Below are positions 1 to 13,395 of a stretch of 64,000 bases of DNA, one piece after another (within the stretch, counting starts at the first letter, position 1; each line of letters begins with the position of its first letter). The DNA is from Loxodes magnus (lineage: Eukaryota; Ciliophora; Karyorelictea; Loxodida; Loxodidae): the NCBI GenBank assembly GCA_946699065.1, contig CAMPDV010000367.1, forward strand, positions 62,001 through 126,000. The letters are read 5' to 3'. The position numbers were made by a program, and so were the translations under genes. The notes beneath the pieces are model-generated. The model worked only from the letters and a program-made list of their open reading frames with translations. It was not told the DNA's origin and did no database searches.

Positions 1-1500
1 ATTTGTAAGAGTTTATGTTTAAATATTGCTTTAAATCTATTTCTATTATTTACTTATATAATGGTTGAATATACTTTTAAATTTTAGGTAATTTATAGTT
101 GTACTTTATATTTGTTTATACCTCTCTATAGTTTCTTTATTCTTCTATTTTATGTGTAATTTTGATTATTATAAACCCCTGTTTTTTTTAATTATCTCTG
201 AACTGCATAGCAACCTACCCGTTCTCCATAGTTAACATTTTGAGCTACTATATGAAAATTATTAACTTCATATCTAAAAGAATTAATCCATTCAGTGCAT
301 AACTTTTGAATTTGACTGATTTATAGCAGGAATTTTATTCTTCTTTGTTAGTTGTTACATCTAATTTAACTCTTTTTAAAAGCTACCCTAAGCAAGTAGT
401 GATAATTTCAAGAAATTTATGTTAGAATTCTAAAAGAATGATAAGAAGCAATTCAAGAGATAAAGAATTTAGAGAATCTCAAAAGATTTATAAATATATT
501 TTGAATTTTATGGTTAAAATAAGTATAAAGGTTTGATTTAAGGAAAAAGTATTTTAGTAATTAGATAGTTAACTTTCTTTAACTATAATTTCTTTATAAA
601 AGTTTGATTAGATTTAATAAATATAAGTATAATTACCAAATTAATTAGGCAATCAAATAAAGTTTAAAATCCTTGTAAATATCTGAATTATAGATTCATT
701 AGTGATAAATTCATATCTATAACTGATTTAAAATATTATCTAATTAAATTAATTAGCTTATGCTTCTAGATTATATAATCTTTAAAAAATTAGCTTACCT
801 ATTCATATAGCTAAAATGTTTAAGTTATTAAAGAATCAAACGTACAAGTATATTAAAATAAAAAGTGTATAAAATAAATAATTAGTAAAATTGAAAAAAT
901 ATCCTTTCAATAGTCATATATATGAATAGTTCATTTTACTTCTGGATTAATTAATACTTATTATAGAGACAAAATTCTTTTATGTTTTCATATTAAAAAT
1001 AATAAATTTTGTTTAGCCTATAAATTAAATTTGCATATAAGTTTAACTTCTTAAATTATTTCTATATAATTGCAAATATAAACACTTTTCCTTTAAATTA
1101 GATTCCTGCTAAAACAAACTTAAAATAACTAGTTTATAAAGGGAATTTATATGGAAATTTTTAAAATTATAAGTTTAAAAGAAAGACTAGAAATAAATTT
1201 AAATAAAGACTTAAATAACTTTTATTTATAAATTTTAAACAAGTATAAGCTATTAAAAAAAGTTGCCAATAAAATCAGAAATAAGTCAAATTTATTTTTA
1301 TAATACACTAAGGCTATAGTGGTGAGTAGTAGTTTGCATAACTAGGAAATTAAAAATAGTTAGAGTAGAATATTTATAACTTTAATTTATATATATCACA
1401 CTATAAATTTAATTACTCATATTAAAGTATATTAATAAGCTTTAAATAAACCAAAGATATTATATTTTTATAAATAATAAACATAAAAAGTATCTTTTTA
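1..1500. other. A+T-rich stretch, no gene resolved
   Basis: No frame stands out by motif, duplicate copy or codon bias. It lies beyond the 3' end of the minus-strand gene that stops at 1501 and may include its 3' flank. No tRNA or tandem array was seen. Confidence 0.4.
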
Positions 1501-4500
1501 TCATTCAAAACCAACATTTTTCTTTCCAAACACTATATCCTTAGCAGCCCAGGCAACTCTATCATACTCCCTATTCTACTTTTTATTCTTCTACTTAGAG
1601 TAATAAAGTCCTTCCTTCTCAACATGTTTTCTAGTTTACTATGATCTCTTCTTCTTACCTTTTATCATTTTATATAATCACTCCCTCTTTGTTTATAAAG
1701 ACAAGTATAATAAAATCTGTTATCAAGTACCACGAATTTTGGATTGTATCTGATATTTGGATATATTCGTTTTTGTTATTGTAATTATGGTACTTGCAAT
1801 AAGTGATTGTTTTGATTTAATAATTTGAATATATTCTATGAGCCTTTTAACGTTTAAGATTTAAATAGAGTCTGATAATTTATTATTTGTATAATTTGAT
1901 ATAAATACATTAGTTTTATCAATTTATATGTATCTTTATCTTAAAGTCTTCTAATTAATTATATCTAAGAAAATTGTAAGCTATTTATCTATAGAATTAT
2001 TAATCATTATCAACTAGAAATTCTCTACATAATGCCTTAAATAAGATTGATGTTAGTTACACTTCATATATATTAGCTATTTAGACATTTAAATAATTTT
2101 AGTTATTTTCCTTTTTCACTTAATGTTTTATTTATTTGAAAGTTTAGCCAAAATATAAGGATTAAAGATTATGAATTTATAGAAGTTTGCTCTTTTTATC
2201 AGTTCTTATTTAATTATAACAGTTAAATCATTTGGCCTTTATATCTTATGCTCTTTTAATTTTCTAAAGTAAAGGAAATTTTAAAAGTAGGTAATTTTAT
2301 TTTTCTAGAAATTACTTTCTTATGGTTTATGAATTTGAACTAGATATAATACGAAGATTTGAAATAAAGGTGGTTTGTAATAATCCTGATTTTCATGTTT
2401 AAATAAATTAACTAGACAAGATATTACTCTCTTTAAAATTCTTATTAGTTAACGAGTTACCATTAAAATACCATATTACATTTATTAATATTGCAGTTGC
2501 TTTACAGGTCTTTGTTAGCATTTTATTTAACCTTTAAATTAATTTTTCTTTCTTCGATTTTTAAAATGCTTTTTTACAGATTTAAGATAGGATAGAGTTA
2601 ATTATAACTCCTTATCTGTTTAAAGTAGTTGAAGGATACATCTTATAAGTTTTCAGTGTGACTATTTAAAACCGCATTTACTATATGAAATGCAGTAACT
2701 TAATAAGTTCTAAGCTATCTGGCTTAGATATTTTTAAATTAAATTGGTATTAGTCCATTCTATTAATCTTTGGCTAATAATATCATACAGCGTTATCATC
2801 AGATGCCATTATTTTCTTTACAGGCATAGTTCTTCTTTAGTAAAATCCTGTATACTACGACGCTTATTCTATTAGTACTAAGTATTCTACTTTCTATATT
2901 ATCTAATTTAAACCTGGAATCGATGAAATTAGTTAGACTTATAATGACTTTATTCAGAGCTTAAATTAGCAAGCCTTCTATTTTAGAGCAAATTATAGCA
3001 AATATAATAAGATCAGCAATATAATAAAGTAATTTAATATCAAGATGAATATATCCTATCTTCTAAGCTACGATATACTGTAATATCATGCTTTAAAATA
3101 TACTAAGCAGGTAATTGTTAATTTATTCAAATCATATAGAAATTACTAGGCAGATATTAAAAGCTTAACTTATTCATTATAGTTCTACTTAAACAAATAA
3201 TCAATACATGCTTATAGCTATAAGTGCTATTGGTTAAACTTTACTATTTCAATTCCTAGATAACCATTATTTTGCTAAGATCTAATATTTTAGTTCGCTT
3301 TCATAGATTAAGCAAAACGAGTGCTTTGATTCAGTTAGTCTATAATAGCCAAACTCACCTATATTTAACAATAATGTCTACTTTCTATTCTGAAAGTGCT
3401 TGAAATCTTTGATTTCATCCTTCAAATTAGCTTCTAGATAAAATAGTATAAAGTTAGATAGTAATTTAGCAAGCCTTGATAATAGAAGCACTTATACTAA
3501 GTTATTCCTTTTATTTCTAGCAATAAATTCTAATTTATTCTGGCTATTTCCTTGTGAAAAGTTGATATTATAATAAGGAAGCAAAGTCTGTAAATATAAT
3601 ACCTCCATCTAGTTATCTAGATTTACATTTTATATTGAACATTTTATTAATGACTTTGCTTATTTAGTATAATGTTTTCGGATTTAATTTTAGCAGCAGT
3701 AAGATCAAATAAATAAAGCTTTCGTTTTACATCCTTGCTTATTTAGCTCAGTTTATAATAATACCTTAAGTTTTTCCTTTTAACTTTGATATATAACTAA
3801 TAATTAGCTTTCCCTACTAAAGTATTTCAAACTACTTTAAAAAATTAAATCAGAGAAAAATTTAAAGCTTTTAACTACTGATGCTTTAGTCAAATGCTTT
3901 AAACAAAATTTAATTACCTTTTTCCATGTCTAGCATGTAGGTTCTAGGGAATAAAGCATAAGGTATAGTTCAATTTATTTAGGTACATTGTATTAGTAAT
4001 TTAGACTTGAACTTATAACCACAAAAATAACCTATTTTCATTAGTTTTTCTAAGTAAATCATATAACTAAGTTAACCCAAAGGGACGCAATTTAAAAGCT
4101 TATATAAGTTTAAGCTTCTATTTTGTTGCAAACTCAAATAAATTCAGAGTTAAGCATGCTTTATATAAATTAATACCTAAAGCATACAAATAGATATCTT
4201 AAATCGACTATTATGCTCTATTAAAGCCTAGATATTCTTTTCTTATATAGTGGCTTAAGAACAAACAATTCCTTACAGAATCATTAATAAAATACTAAAG
4301 GAAATTAATATTTCGGTTTCGTTTTAAGAGATTAAATAATAATGAAGTCTTTTAATATAAACAACTATCACATTCTTTGATATTAGTTGAAAGCACCTTT
4401 TATTCTATTCAAAAGTTAAAAGCTATTATTTTATACTGAAGATTAAAAGAATAGTACCATGAAATAGGCTTTCAGTTTGTGTTTAAACCTTAAATTTATA

Positions 4501-4854
4501 TTTCTTAGAATGAACTTTATTATTTTCTAACTAAGCTTTATTGGTATTTTAGTAGAAGGTTTTAATCTAATTGATGAATAAACTTATTGGATAGAACTAA
4601 TTTTTATAAGCATCTTTATTTTCACCAAAAAGACTATCAAATTGTATTTTTTATTCTTCGTAATTTACTAGTCGGAAGTGTATCTAATGTATTCATATGA
4701 GAAAAATTAAAAGATTTTTACTTCTGATTTAAGATGTAAATGGATATTCTTTAAGCCTCGTTAAAGGAAGAAAGTGAAGAAGATTTCTCTCTACTTGGCT
4801 TTAAGACAATTTTAAACTTAATTAATTATTCCTTTTAAAGAAAAAATGCTTCAT
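1501..4854 (-). CDS. Unknown protein, about 1117 aa
   Basis: One frame runs from ATG (complement of 4852-4854, beginning MKHFFFKRNNQ) to TGA (complement of 1501-1503) without a phase change. TAA/TAG are read as Gln and about a dozen internal TGA as Trp. Those TGA codons lie almost all in the first half; the last ~550 codons have about one, fewer than the roughly nine expected by chance at this composition. Such depletion towards the 3' end fits a code in which TGA near the end of an mRNA terminates. The C-terminus is strongly basic and ends near VAWAAKDIVFGKKNVGFE. No family was recognised. The start lies about 30 bp beyond the kelch gene's stop on the same strand, so the two are closely spaced in tandem. 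Another frame also reads well in part of this region, so the exact protein is moderately uncertain. Confidence 0.55.
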
Positions 4855-4883
4855 TATTGCTTAAAGTAAAGAATACAGTTATA

Positions 4884-6638
4884 TCATCCTCCAGCTCCAT
4901 CTTCATTATTCTAATTTTGATCTTTTTGTTCCTCTTAATCAGAGTCCTCACTCACATGTTCATATTCTTCTTTCTTATTTGGATACATTTCTTGTAATAT
5001 AACTTTTTAAGTTTAGTCATTATAATTAAATTTATACAAGTATTTATCATAATTTTTAATGCATCATAAGTAAGTTCATTAACCTATTTTAATAGCGTTA
5101 GATATGACGTAGCAATCTAAGAAACCCACCAAATCTCATTCTTCTGTTTTATTTTAAATTTAAAGCAGAGAAGAGTTTGAAATCTCACCAATATTTCCAC
5201 CAATAATAATCATTGGATTAAATGTTACTGCCGCTCTTAAAATACCTTAGGGTATTATCGTGTTGAGAAGTGTTCATTTGTCAGATGAAGGATTATAAGT
5301 TTCAATTGTGTCAATAATTACTCCAGTTTTTAATCCACCAATTGCGTAGATTTGACCCTTGAACTTCTCTACAGTCACAAAATTACGAGAAAAATTTAGC
5401 TTAGCTTTCTTCTGCCAATATTACTAATTTATTAGATTAGAAGGTAAAAGATTTAAAGCTTCTGTAGTAACTCCATTTACGCCCCCAACAATATATAGTC
5501 ATTCATTCAAAATAATTGCTCCTGAATTGCATCTTTCATAATTAAGAAATGGACCTTTCCTACATTTTCCTTTTAAATTAGTAATAAACACATTTTTTAT
5601 AGCTCCTTGATCTCTAACACATCCTCCAATTACATAGAACTCGTTCTTTCACTACACAACCGAAGCTTCTAATGGAAGGCATCATTCGCTCTTAATCTTT
5701 CTTACATCTTATATATTAGCATCAAATGCAAAAATTATATCATAAAACTCACCCTGATGAGTTAAAAGTTTAGAGTAACTTAAATTTTAGAAGATTTCAT
5801 ATTTAGACATGAGCATTGGAATCTAATTTCATAGCTATATAAGAGAATTCTTCTCTTAGTTTTTGCCTTATTTCTTTAAAAGAAGCATAGGTACAATCAA
5901 AGACTGTTTAGATCTGTATTCACTTTATGCCATTTATTAAGCAAATTTACTATTTTAATTAAATATCTTCACTACTCATATGCAACTATAAGCATATGCT
6001 TTATAATATCAATTTTTATATTCAAAAGAATGGAGGAATCAAGGCTTTAATTGTATAATTAACAAGAAGTCTCATTTTGGATTCTAAATCTTGAAGGAAA
6101 CACTTTTAGATTATTTCCAGCCTTGATAGGAATTAAAATAATTGATTATAAAGTTTGCATTCAACACTATTGGAGATTACTGCTTGCAGAGACTGATCAA
6201 CAGATTATCTCTGCTATATTAATTAAGAGGTAGTTCAGAGTTATCAGCACGAAAAGAGCATAACTGTCTCTCCTATTCCAGTTTTATAACTAGTTAATGA
6301 TTAAATAAAATAAAGTCTGACTCTAGTTCTTTACTATTAGCAGAAGATATAGAAAATTCTTCTATAGATGTGATTTATATCCCTTCACTATTCCGCTATT
6401 AGTTAACTATGGAAATAAAATATATTATCATTTCTTCTTAATACAGCTGAATATAATATACTCCTATTTCTTTTTATACCTCATTTTTATCTGATTATTT
6501 AGGATTAAGCTTGATTGATAGAGAAGTTACTTATCATTCCTGCTTCAAATTCTTTCTATTAGATTTTAATTGGAGCTCTTTATTTATAGAAACTTATAGC
6601 GTTTAGCTAACTGGAAGTAATCTTAAGGTAGCTTGCAT
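4884..6638 (-). CDS. Kelch-repeat protein with N-terminal coiled coil
   Basis: The C-terminal ~310 residues (about 5815 down to the TGA at 4884-4886) read in one frame with kelch blades: FYVIGG, WLYIVGG, IYAIGG and a YNPSSDKW repeat end. The Trp in WLYIVGG (5499-5501) and the Trp of SDKW (5274-5276) are both TGA. The protein ends in an acidic tail (EDSDQEEQKDQNQNNEDGAGG-like). Upstream, about 5815-6215, a different frame gives a coiled-coil-like segment (REEFSYIAMKLD; FQFLSRLEIIQKCFLQDLES), and a third segment starts at a possible ATG at 6636-6638. The frame changes imply small introns that I could not place, or frameshifts. Kelch propellers bind proteins and are often substrate receptors of cullin ubiquitin ligases; that role is an inference here. 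The kelch part is secure, the 5' structure is not. Confidence 0.75.
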
Positions 6639-6659
6639 TATAATAGTGAGTGATAGTTA

Positions 6660-8340
6660 AAGAGGAGATAGAATTGGCAGGTAATACTTAAGACACTTGC
6701 TTGTATTTACAAAGATGTGAATGTATGTAATACAATCATCAGTAACTATAACTAAGATAGTTTGAATATAATAATCTAGATATAGAAACAGTAAAAGGCA
6801 AATAATAACGATGATGTTGTTAATATCTTCATATCGCTATATTAAGCATAAGAAATCAATTATCATGTAAACGCTAAATTAATAATCATCTATCACTTCT
6901 ATTCAAACTGAGCTATAAGGGATCATTATAAAAGACTAACTAAAATAAAGATGCTAATAGAGTGGTAAATATATAAAATAGATGCTTAATCAGTTATTAT
7001 ATAAATAAATAGAAGCTACTTTATTACATATCATATAGAGTAAAGTCAATAGAATTTTAAGACCTCTTTAAATTTAGTCTTAGAAACCAGTTAGAGAATT
7101 AATTTATAGATCAGCCAAAGGAAATCAGAGTAAGAGCTTTTATATTTATAGTAGCTTTGCTTCTATTTTCTGATTTAGTATGTGCCTTTTCAGTACTTTT
7201 TGAATTTTATTATTACTTTATTTATAAATTATTTCGCATGATTGTCCCATCCTCGCTTTTGAAAATAAAAGCATCCTCTATGTTCAACAAGCTATAAGAA
7301 TGAAAAGAAAGAAAGCAACTAAATAGCTTAACTACTAGTAGATATATTGAGATAAGATATTTCTAGGATATTAAAAGCAAGCTATAATAAGATGCTTAAT
7401 AGTCACTCTAAAGCTTATGCTTTTTATCTTCATTCTTAGTTATAATAAATAAAACTAAACTCAGCTTGAAAATTAATAATCTTAAAATCCATTTGCTATG
7501 TTCAGTTTAAGGTTTATAAGCCTATAATTGACAATTTAGTTATACAGTTTCCTCTCATATAAAACGAGATGGAAATAGGTATAATCTTTATATAATTCTA
7601 ACTAGATCCATAGTACAATAATACTTAGATAAATATAATAAATTAAATGCTTTAAATAATAAATTTAAGCTTATATAATTAACACTTCATATAATAAAGG
7701 AATATCTTTACTTAAATTGAAAAGAAGTACAGAAGGGAGACAAAATCATGTTTTTATTATTTTTGGAATTAAAGGAAAAAAATTCGAAGTTTATCTTTTA
7801 AAGTAGTTTGATATATTTGGATTTTCAAGCAAAAATACTTAGATTTTTAACATAATTGCATCTAGAATGCCTTTTGAGCGATTTAAATATTTTTATTATC
7901 AGTGCTTTTGAATAACTACATGTATTAATTTAGCTTTGAGGAAATTGACTCAAATTATAGAGATCTTTCTTAATTAGTAAGCTAATATGGAACAGCTTCA
8001 TTCAGTTGAAGTCAATATGGTCGTTTTTATGGTTCCATTCGCTTTTGCAAGTGCTACTTCTTAGATTAAAGCACTTTAGTTTCTTTTAGATTAAGCTGCT
8101 TATACTTAAGTAACTTATCTCTATTTTTAGCTTTAGAAAGTAGATTTTTATTACTTCAATTGGTTCTAAATAATATTACCACTTAATCCTTTATGAAAAA
8201 CTTAACTATCAGAGTTACTTATCTGAGAATTCTTGAAGTTTATTAAAGAGGATAAATAACGAAGTTTAATAAAAGTTTGATAATAAAATTCATTCATTAC
8301 TTGATTTAACAAGCTATCAAATAAAAAAAATTAAAATTGA
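6660..8340. other. Ambiguous A+T-rich region, coding frame unresolved
   Basis: Between the kelch gene and the 3' end of the multi-RING gene, at least three frames on both strands give protein-like reading. One is a plus-strand frame ending at a TGA at 8194-8196 with a G-rich first codon position from about 7987. None has a recognisable motif or a second copy, so no gene is called. Confidence 0.4.
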
Positions 8341-8361
8341 TATTTGGTTAAACAAACAAAT

Positions 8362-10683
8362 TCAGGTTTTCATTAGTTAAATATTAGATTTAATAGGAAG
8401 CATTTTAATTAGTTAAGGGAGATTAAAATACTTATTTTAGTTATTTAGATAATTTTGAACGTTTTCTTAAGTTAATTAAGTAGAGTTTTTGGCTTCTCTA
8501 GTCTTTTTTAGATTCTTTATATAGCATTCTAGGCATAATCCTTGAAACTCTTCAAAATCATCATAATGAATTTCGTTTTTGCATCACTAAGCAATGCAGT
8601 TAATATGCTGATAATAGTGGCTTTTTACTTACTACTATAAGTTTATATTTTAAATTTATTAGTCAATTAATAAAGAAATTGGTACAGGTTAAAAGTATTT
8701 AAAAGCATTCCACAAATAATCTTCTTTGGTTTAAGGAAATATACTCTAGAATTCCTTTTTCAATTTTTTAATTTTCTATTATTTTTCTTTTAGTTTTTGT
8801 ATTTTTTACTATAGTTCTATTGATTATTTATTCTAATTTAAAATTTTTTTATAGTATGAAACTAACTTTTTTAGCATTTAAGGCATAAATTAGCAACATT
8901 CTATGTTTTATATTTCTAAAATATTATTAGGAGAAGTTTAACATATTTGGCATACAAATTCGAATTCACTTACCATTTCTTAGACCTTAACAAATTTGTT
9001 TATTAATTCATCAAAGCAGCCAATACAGTAGCAATGGTTACAACCTAATTTTATTCTTATATTAATGTTTAATCAGTTTTCACATAATGAACAACTGAAG
9101 TAGTTTTATGATCAATTTTGTAACTTTTAGATTTCTTCTTCTTAAAGTTTAGTTCCACAAAGTACGCATTTATCTTATATTCTAATAAAGGTACATTAAT
9201 AGCAGATCAGAGAGTTTTAGCAGTTACAAATATATTTATAGAAATGCTTTTTCTATTTATTACATAAAGAGCACTGCTTTTTGTTTAAGATAGGCTTATC
9301 TGCATTTTTTTTCTTTTTTCTACTTTCCATTATTTCATAGATTTAAATTAAAAAATCCTTCATCCATTGATCATCTATGAATTTAACTATTTCAATCATT
9401 TAAATATCTTAATCGCATTTTTACTTAAATATATTAGAGCACTTTAACTTAACAATTTCCCCAGATTCATAACTAAGCTTTTTATCTTTCAAATCTTTCA
9501 AGATCTCTTCTTAAATGCATCTAAAGCAAAATTAATGCTAGCATTTAAAAGCATGAACGCTTTTCTACTCTACTTCAATAAAGCACTTAAAGCAAAAATA
9601 TTTATTTTTACTTTCTACTTTCTCTTCTTCTTTATTATTCTAAGCATTTATATTTTTAACTTAGCTGTTTTTATATTTCTGCTATAGCTATATTTATTAA
9701 ATATTTTGCTGCATTTTTATTTTTATCTAATTACTTATTGTTCATAATTAGTTAATAAAGCTTTAAATTTAGTCTTTTAATTTTTGACTAATATTTAGCT
9801 TAACTTTAGTTCTTATAATTTCATGAAATAGACTGTTTTTCTTATTTTTTATTTAATTCAGTTCTCTTTAAACTTGCTATTTTTTTTAAATTTGGTTGTT
9901 TTGAGATTCTAAAAAAGAGCCTTACTGATTTAAATTCTCTTTTATAGTTTTCTAATACTAAATTCAATTTTAGAGCAGGTAAAGATTATCTTGCTTTAGA
10001 CCTTGCTTTTCCAAAAATTACAAGCTAGAGGCGTTTTTTTCCTTTAAGGCCCCTAATTCCTATTTCTTTATATTGACTTCCTTCGCTAATTCATTTTTTA
10101 TTTATAGTAAGTAATCTTAAAGCTGCTGCTAATTATTCTACGGAATATTGTATTAGCAAACTAAGTTATTGCTGAAATTTTATTATAATGGCTACTCTTA
10201 TTAAAATCTATAAGGATATTAGTTGCTTTAAGGAATTTAATAATACTCTTTAAACTCTGCATTTTAATTGCTTCCTTATTAGAATCCTTAACCTACAGGA
10301 TTTTGCTACTACTAATGGTAATTCACTTAAAACTACTCCTACATATATTGGTCATTCTCCAATGTCTGATTTTAACTTTAATAATCCTAGTCTTAAGAAT
10401 TTAGTTCTTGGTAACTATATTAAGATTCTGCAAGAAGCTCATTTTTTAGGAGGTTATTAACATATTCATACTACTAAAAGTTAAGGTAGCTTTTATAAAG
10501 ACAAACAGTACATTCTATTTCGTTTATCTTCACTTCAAACTAGCTCGATTATTTTAACGCTTAATTATCAATTTAAGTATTAATATGAGCATTCTTAAGG
10601 CATACATCACATAGTTTATGTCCACACTATAGAAAATTCTAGCATTAAATGTATGTATTACATACCTAGCAGTTCTATTCCAT
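8362..10683 (-). CDS. Multi-RING zinc-finger protein, RBR E3 ligase-like
   Basis: A single frame of 774 codons runs from ATG (10681-10683; MEQNCQVCNTY) to TGA (8362-8364) and needs no intron. The N-terminus is a RING of C3HC4 type: C5-x2-C8, C20-x-H22-x2-C25-x2-C28, C58-x2-C61. Residues ~70-350 are Gln-rich and partly coiled coil. A second RING (residues ~365-430) has C-x2-C, then C-x-H-x2-C-x2-C, and a closing Cys pair in KLKCSNIFKQKC. A Cys-pair cluster follows (~470-510: CSLC, CNC, CYQC, CVLC). The last module (~533-582) is CSLC...GCNHCYCIGC...CQIC. The order RING, in-between cluster, RING resembles RBR ubiquitin ligases, which pass ubiquitin through a Cys of the second RING; that homology is inferred from spacing only. 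Internal TGA codons read as Trp, for example in LQNW. The stop at 8362 is the first TGA after the last conserved part, so a longer C-terminus is possible. Confidence 0.85.
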
Positions 10684-10689
10684 TTTACA

Positions 10690-11350
10690 ATAGAATATAA
10701 ATGAATCATAAAAATGGAGAATAAACAAGAAAAACAACCTTATTATTACAAAAGCGAGTGTCTAAGATCATATTACTTTTGATATCCTGAATTGAAGGCA
10801 TTCCTTCACTTTATTTAAACCAAAAATTAAATATATTAGCTTCTCTGCTTTCTTTTTCTCTCCTATTTTCCATTTAAATGTTTGCATTTTTTAATTGAAA
10901 TATAGCTATTATAGTTTCCTCTAACTCTTAGATTTAGAAATAAATGCTAGTTATTTTTAGTAATTATATCAAAGTTTATTTCCTTTATTTAAGTATTTTC
11001 CTTTTATTATTTTGTACTAGACTAGCTTTATCTTCTGTTAAAAATCATAAAATAGAATTATTTTTATTTTTCAAGTCCTTCTTCATCTCTAATAGCTTCT
11101 CTATAATCTGCAAATTTTCTTTATCTTCAACAGTACAAAATTCTTATATTTTTAACAATTATGAACTGTATTCATCTTATAATTAATATCATTAATTAAG
11201 CTTAATTTAGGTGCTAAATAAATAAAATACCTTCAAATGTCTATTATTTTATTAAAGCTTACCTATTACTCTCAATCTCATTAATAAGTCTTTTATAATA
11301 CTTTTTTCTCTTATTAAGCAATAATTATTGTTAGCTCTTATTCAAATCAT
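10690..11350. other. Intergenic stretch, nothing recognised
   Basis: It lies upstream of the multi-RING gene start at 10683 and presumably holds its promoter. No conserved motif was found. A plus-strand standard-code ORF near 10944-11186 is hydrophobic low-complexity sequence and is not supported. Confidence 0.4.
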
Positions 11351-11355
11351 TTAAA

Positions 11356-11541
11356 ATGCCTCGTTAAAAAAGTAAAGAGTGTAGTAATATTAATAATAAG
11401 GGTAGCTCTTATATATCTAACTTTTAGCCTATTTAATCTTATTAATAAGGCTATTTAACTCTTCAAACTTAAACCATTTATAAAATCATTATGCTTTAGA
11501 TTTCCAAGGGAAACTTAGTCTATTATCTTTTATTTTTGTGA
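11356..11541 (+). CDS. Possible small protein, 61 aa
   Basis: ATG at 11356-11358 opens a frame beginning MPRQKSKECSNINNKG, with TAA/TAG as Gln, to a TGA at 11539-11541. If that TGA is Trp, the frame stays open past a second Met at 11569 and would run into the antisense membrane-protein gene, so the first TGA is the more economical end. There is no homologue or duplicate to support it. Confidence 0.2.
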
Positions 11542-11679
11542 TATATAGCTTTTAAGGGATTTTCTATAATGAATGATATATTAGAGTTGATGACTAACCA
11601 TTTACTTTATAACGATAAAAATGAGAAAGTTAAGATGATTGAAATGAATTAATTGTAAATAAGAAAATAAATTCTAGAC

Positions 11680-13380
11680 TCACTCGATATTCTTCCATGC
11701 AGCTCCTTTTTCCTAGATATACGATTGTCTTTGCCTTGCTTTAAATATAACAGAACTTACTTGTATCAGTGTTTGATTCATATTAAGACTAGTCCAATAT
11801 AGTTGAGTTTGATGTGGCAGGGTTAATTTATTTCCTCTAATAATTGGTATGCAAAGTACTTTCTAAGCCCTAAATCTGCTCATTTGAAATTGAAGAGCTT
11901 CTAAAACTCATTAGTTGTTGCTTATCCTGAAGCTTCTCAATTATTTTTTAAGCTTTAGGATCGAATTTATCTATCAACATTGAATCAGATGCGTTCTAAA
12001 GCAGTATTTCTCTTGAAATGACTAATCTCTCATTCTACCCTTTAATATGCTCTTCTAAGAGCTTAGCATTTGCTCCAATCTAAAAAGCGAATCTAAACAA
12101 GCCTACTAAGTCAGGTTGTATTTATTTTAATAAGGAAGGAATCTTAATGTGAACAGCAAGCCCTAGTATAGGAATACAAACCACAATCGCTATTAATATG
12201 TTCTATAGGATTTTCTTCTGATAAACATCAGCTTCAATTGAAATCGCTACTATGGCTGTTACCACAGACACAAGTAGAAGTAAGATAAACTAAATCCAAT
12301 TTGACTTCTTATATGTTATAGCCTTTCCTACCAAAACTATAAAGGCAAAAACAAAGAAAGTAATTGAGTAAGTAATCGCATGAGCGAGAGGGTAAAAGTC
12401 TCTCAGTAACGATCCTATCACTACTACAAATACTTAGATGAAGCCTTTAAGCATTATAAATCAGTTCTTCTACTTTATATTTATAGTATCTCCTAAAAGT
12501 TCTTACCAATGAGGCAAAACTAATATAACTAAAGGAACATAAAATAGTAGAGCAATATTCGAAAATATGAGAGTCACTTTATGTGTATCTGAAAAGCACT
12601 ATTTTGTACAGTCTAAATCCATAAAACTTTCTGAAAGTTGGATTTTAAAATCTAAGTCGGAGTCTCTTCCGTAATTACATTTGATAATTTGAGTCATAAA
12701 GAATAGCACTGGCATAAATGTTATCTCTATCAAAGCATGGCCAAATGAATACGTGAATCTGCCGATAGTTCTTAAAAGCCATCTCTTGCTGAATCTTACT
12801 TCGAACTATAGCAAAAGGAAAAGGATTAAAATAATAATAAAAAAGGCATAAGCAGTGCTTAAGTTAAGGGTAGTTCAGAATAAAAAGTTACTTATCTTCA
12901 TGTAAAGAAAACTTAAAGACAAGTACGATACGAATTCAGTCTAGAATAGCAAATAAGAAAGTTTGGGTCCCACTAGTATGTACTTTGCGAATTGTGCTAG
13001 TAGAATAAGTACAAAGAATTCATCTTCACTACTCATTCAAGTTTCTCTATTCAAAATTTCTTTTTTATTTTATTTCCAAATTTTATACCCTAGAATAGAA
13101 GCAATAGCAGCTATAGTCATTATCACTATTTATTGAATCACGATAGCTTTATATCCTTCATTGAACTTTTTAACTCTTCGCGCAGAAAAATCGCAATTAT
13201 CTTTTCAACTTTCAAAAGAATCTTTTGGGGTTTCTTTTTTATTATTATTCCAAACAGGCTAATTTAAGGTTGTTCATACAATTGCAGGAAAAATTGAAGA
13301 GGATAATATCTCCACAAGCAAAATTATTTAATAAAAAGATTATCTTTCAACTTAGTTTGATTTCAAAGATCTTTTCTCAT
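11680..13380 (-). CDS. Multi-pass membrane protein, family copy 1 (5' end lost)
   Basis: From about 13290 to 11682 one frame gives eight or nine hydrophobic segments with a charged tail. Landmarks shared with the copies at 33.0-36.5 and 39.6-43.8 kb include AIVW, NCDFSARRVKKF, ITFMPVLFF, NYGRDSDLD, LPHWQELLGDTINIKQ and IKIPSLLKQIQPDL. Trp codons alternate between copies: TGG here at 13076-13078 where the other two have TGA, and TGA here at 13274-13276 where copy 2 has TGG. A 22-nt GT...AG intron at 11739-11760 restores the frame to a natural end, AAWKNIE followed by TGA at 11680-11682. Near 13290 the frame shifts, and at about 13395 homology stops at retroelement debris, so the extracellular N-terminal part is missing or displaced. 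A receptor or channel role is possible but unproven. Confidence 0.75.
11739..11760 (-). other. Probable 22-nt intron
   Basis: On the minus strand the segment starts GTAAGTTC and ends TTTAAAG. Removing it joins ...NTDT to TRQRQSYIQEKG...IE and brings the frame to TGA at 11680-11682; without removal the frame runs on into unrelated sequence. The evidence is frame logic and GT-AG ends only. Confidence 0.55.
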
Positions 13381-13395
13381 ATTATTATATATATT

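Noticed and set aside
7987..8196. Plus-strand 69-aa ORF beginning MEQLHSVEVN
   Set aside because: The first-position G bias is attractive, but the opposite strand and another plus frame read equally well; no homology to decide.
10944..11186. 80-aa standard-code ORF
   Set aside because: Hydrophobic low-complexity product in A+T-rich DNA, under a code this genome does not use; no motif or second copy.
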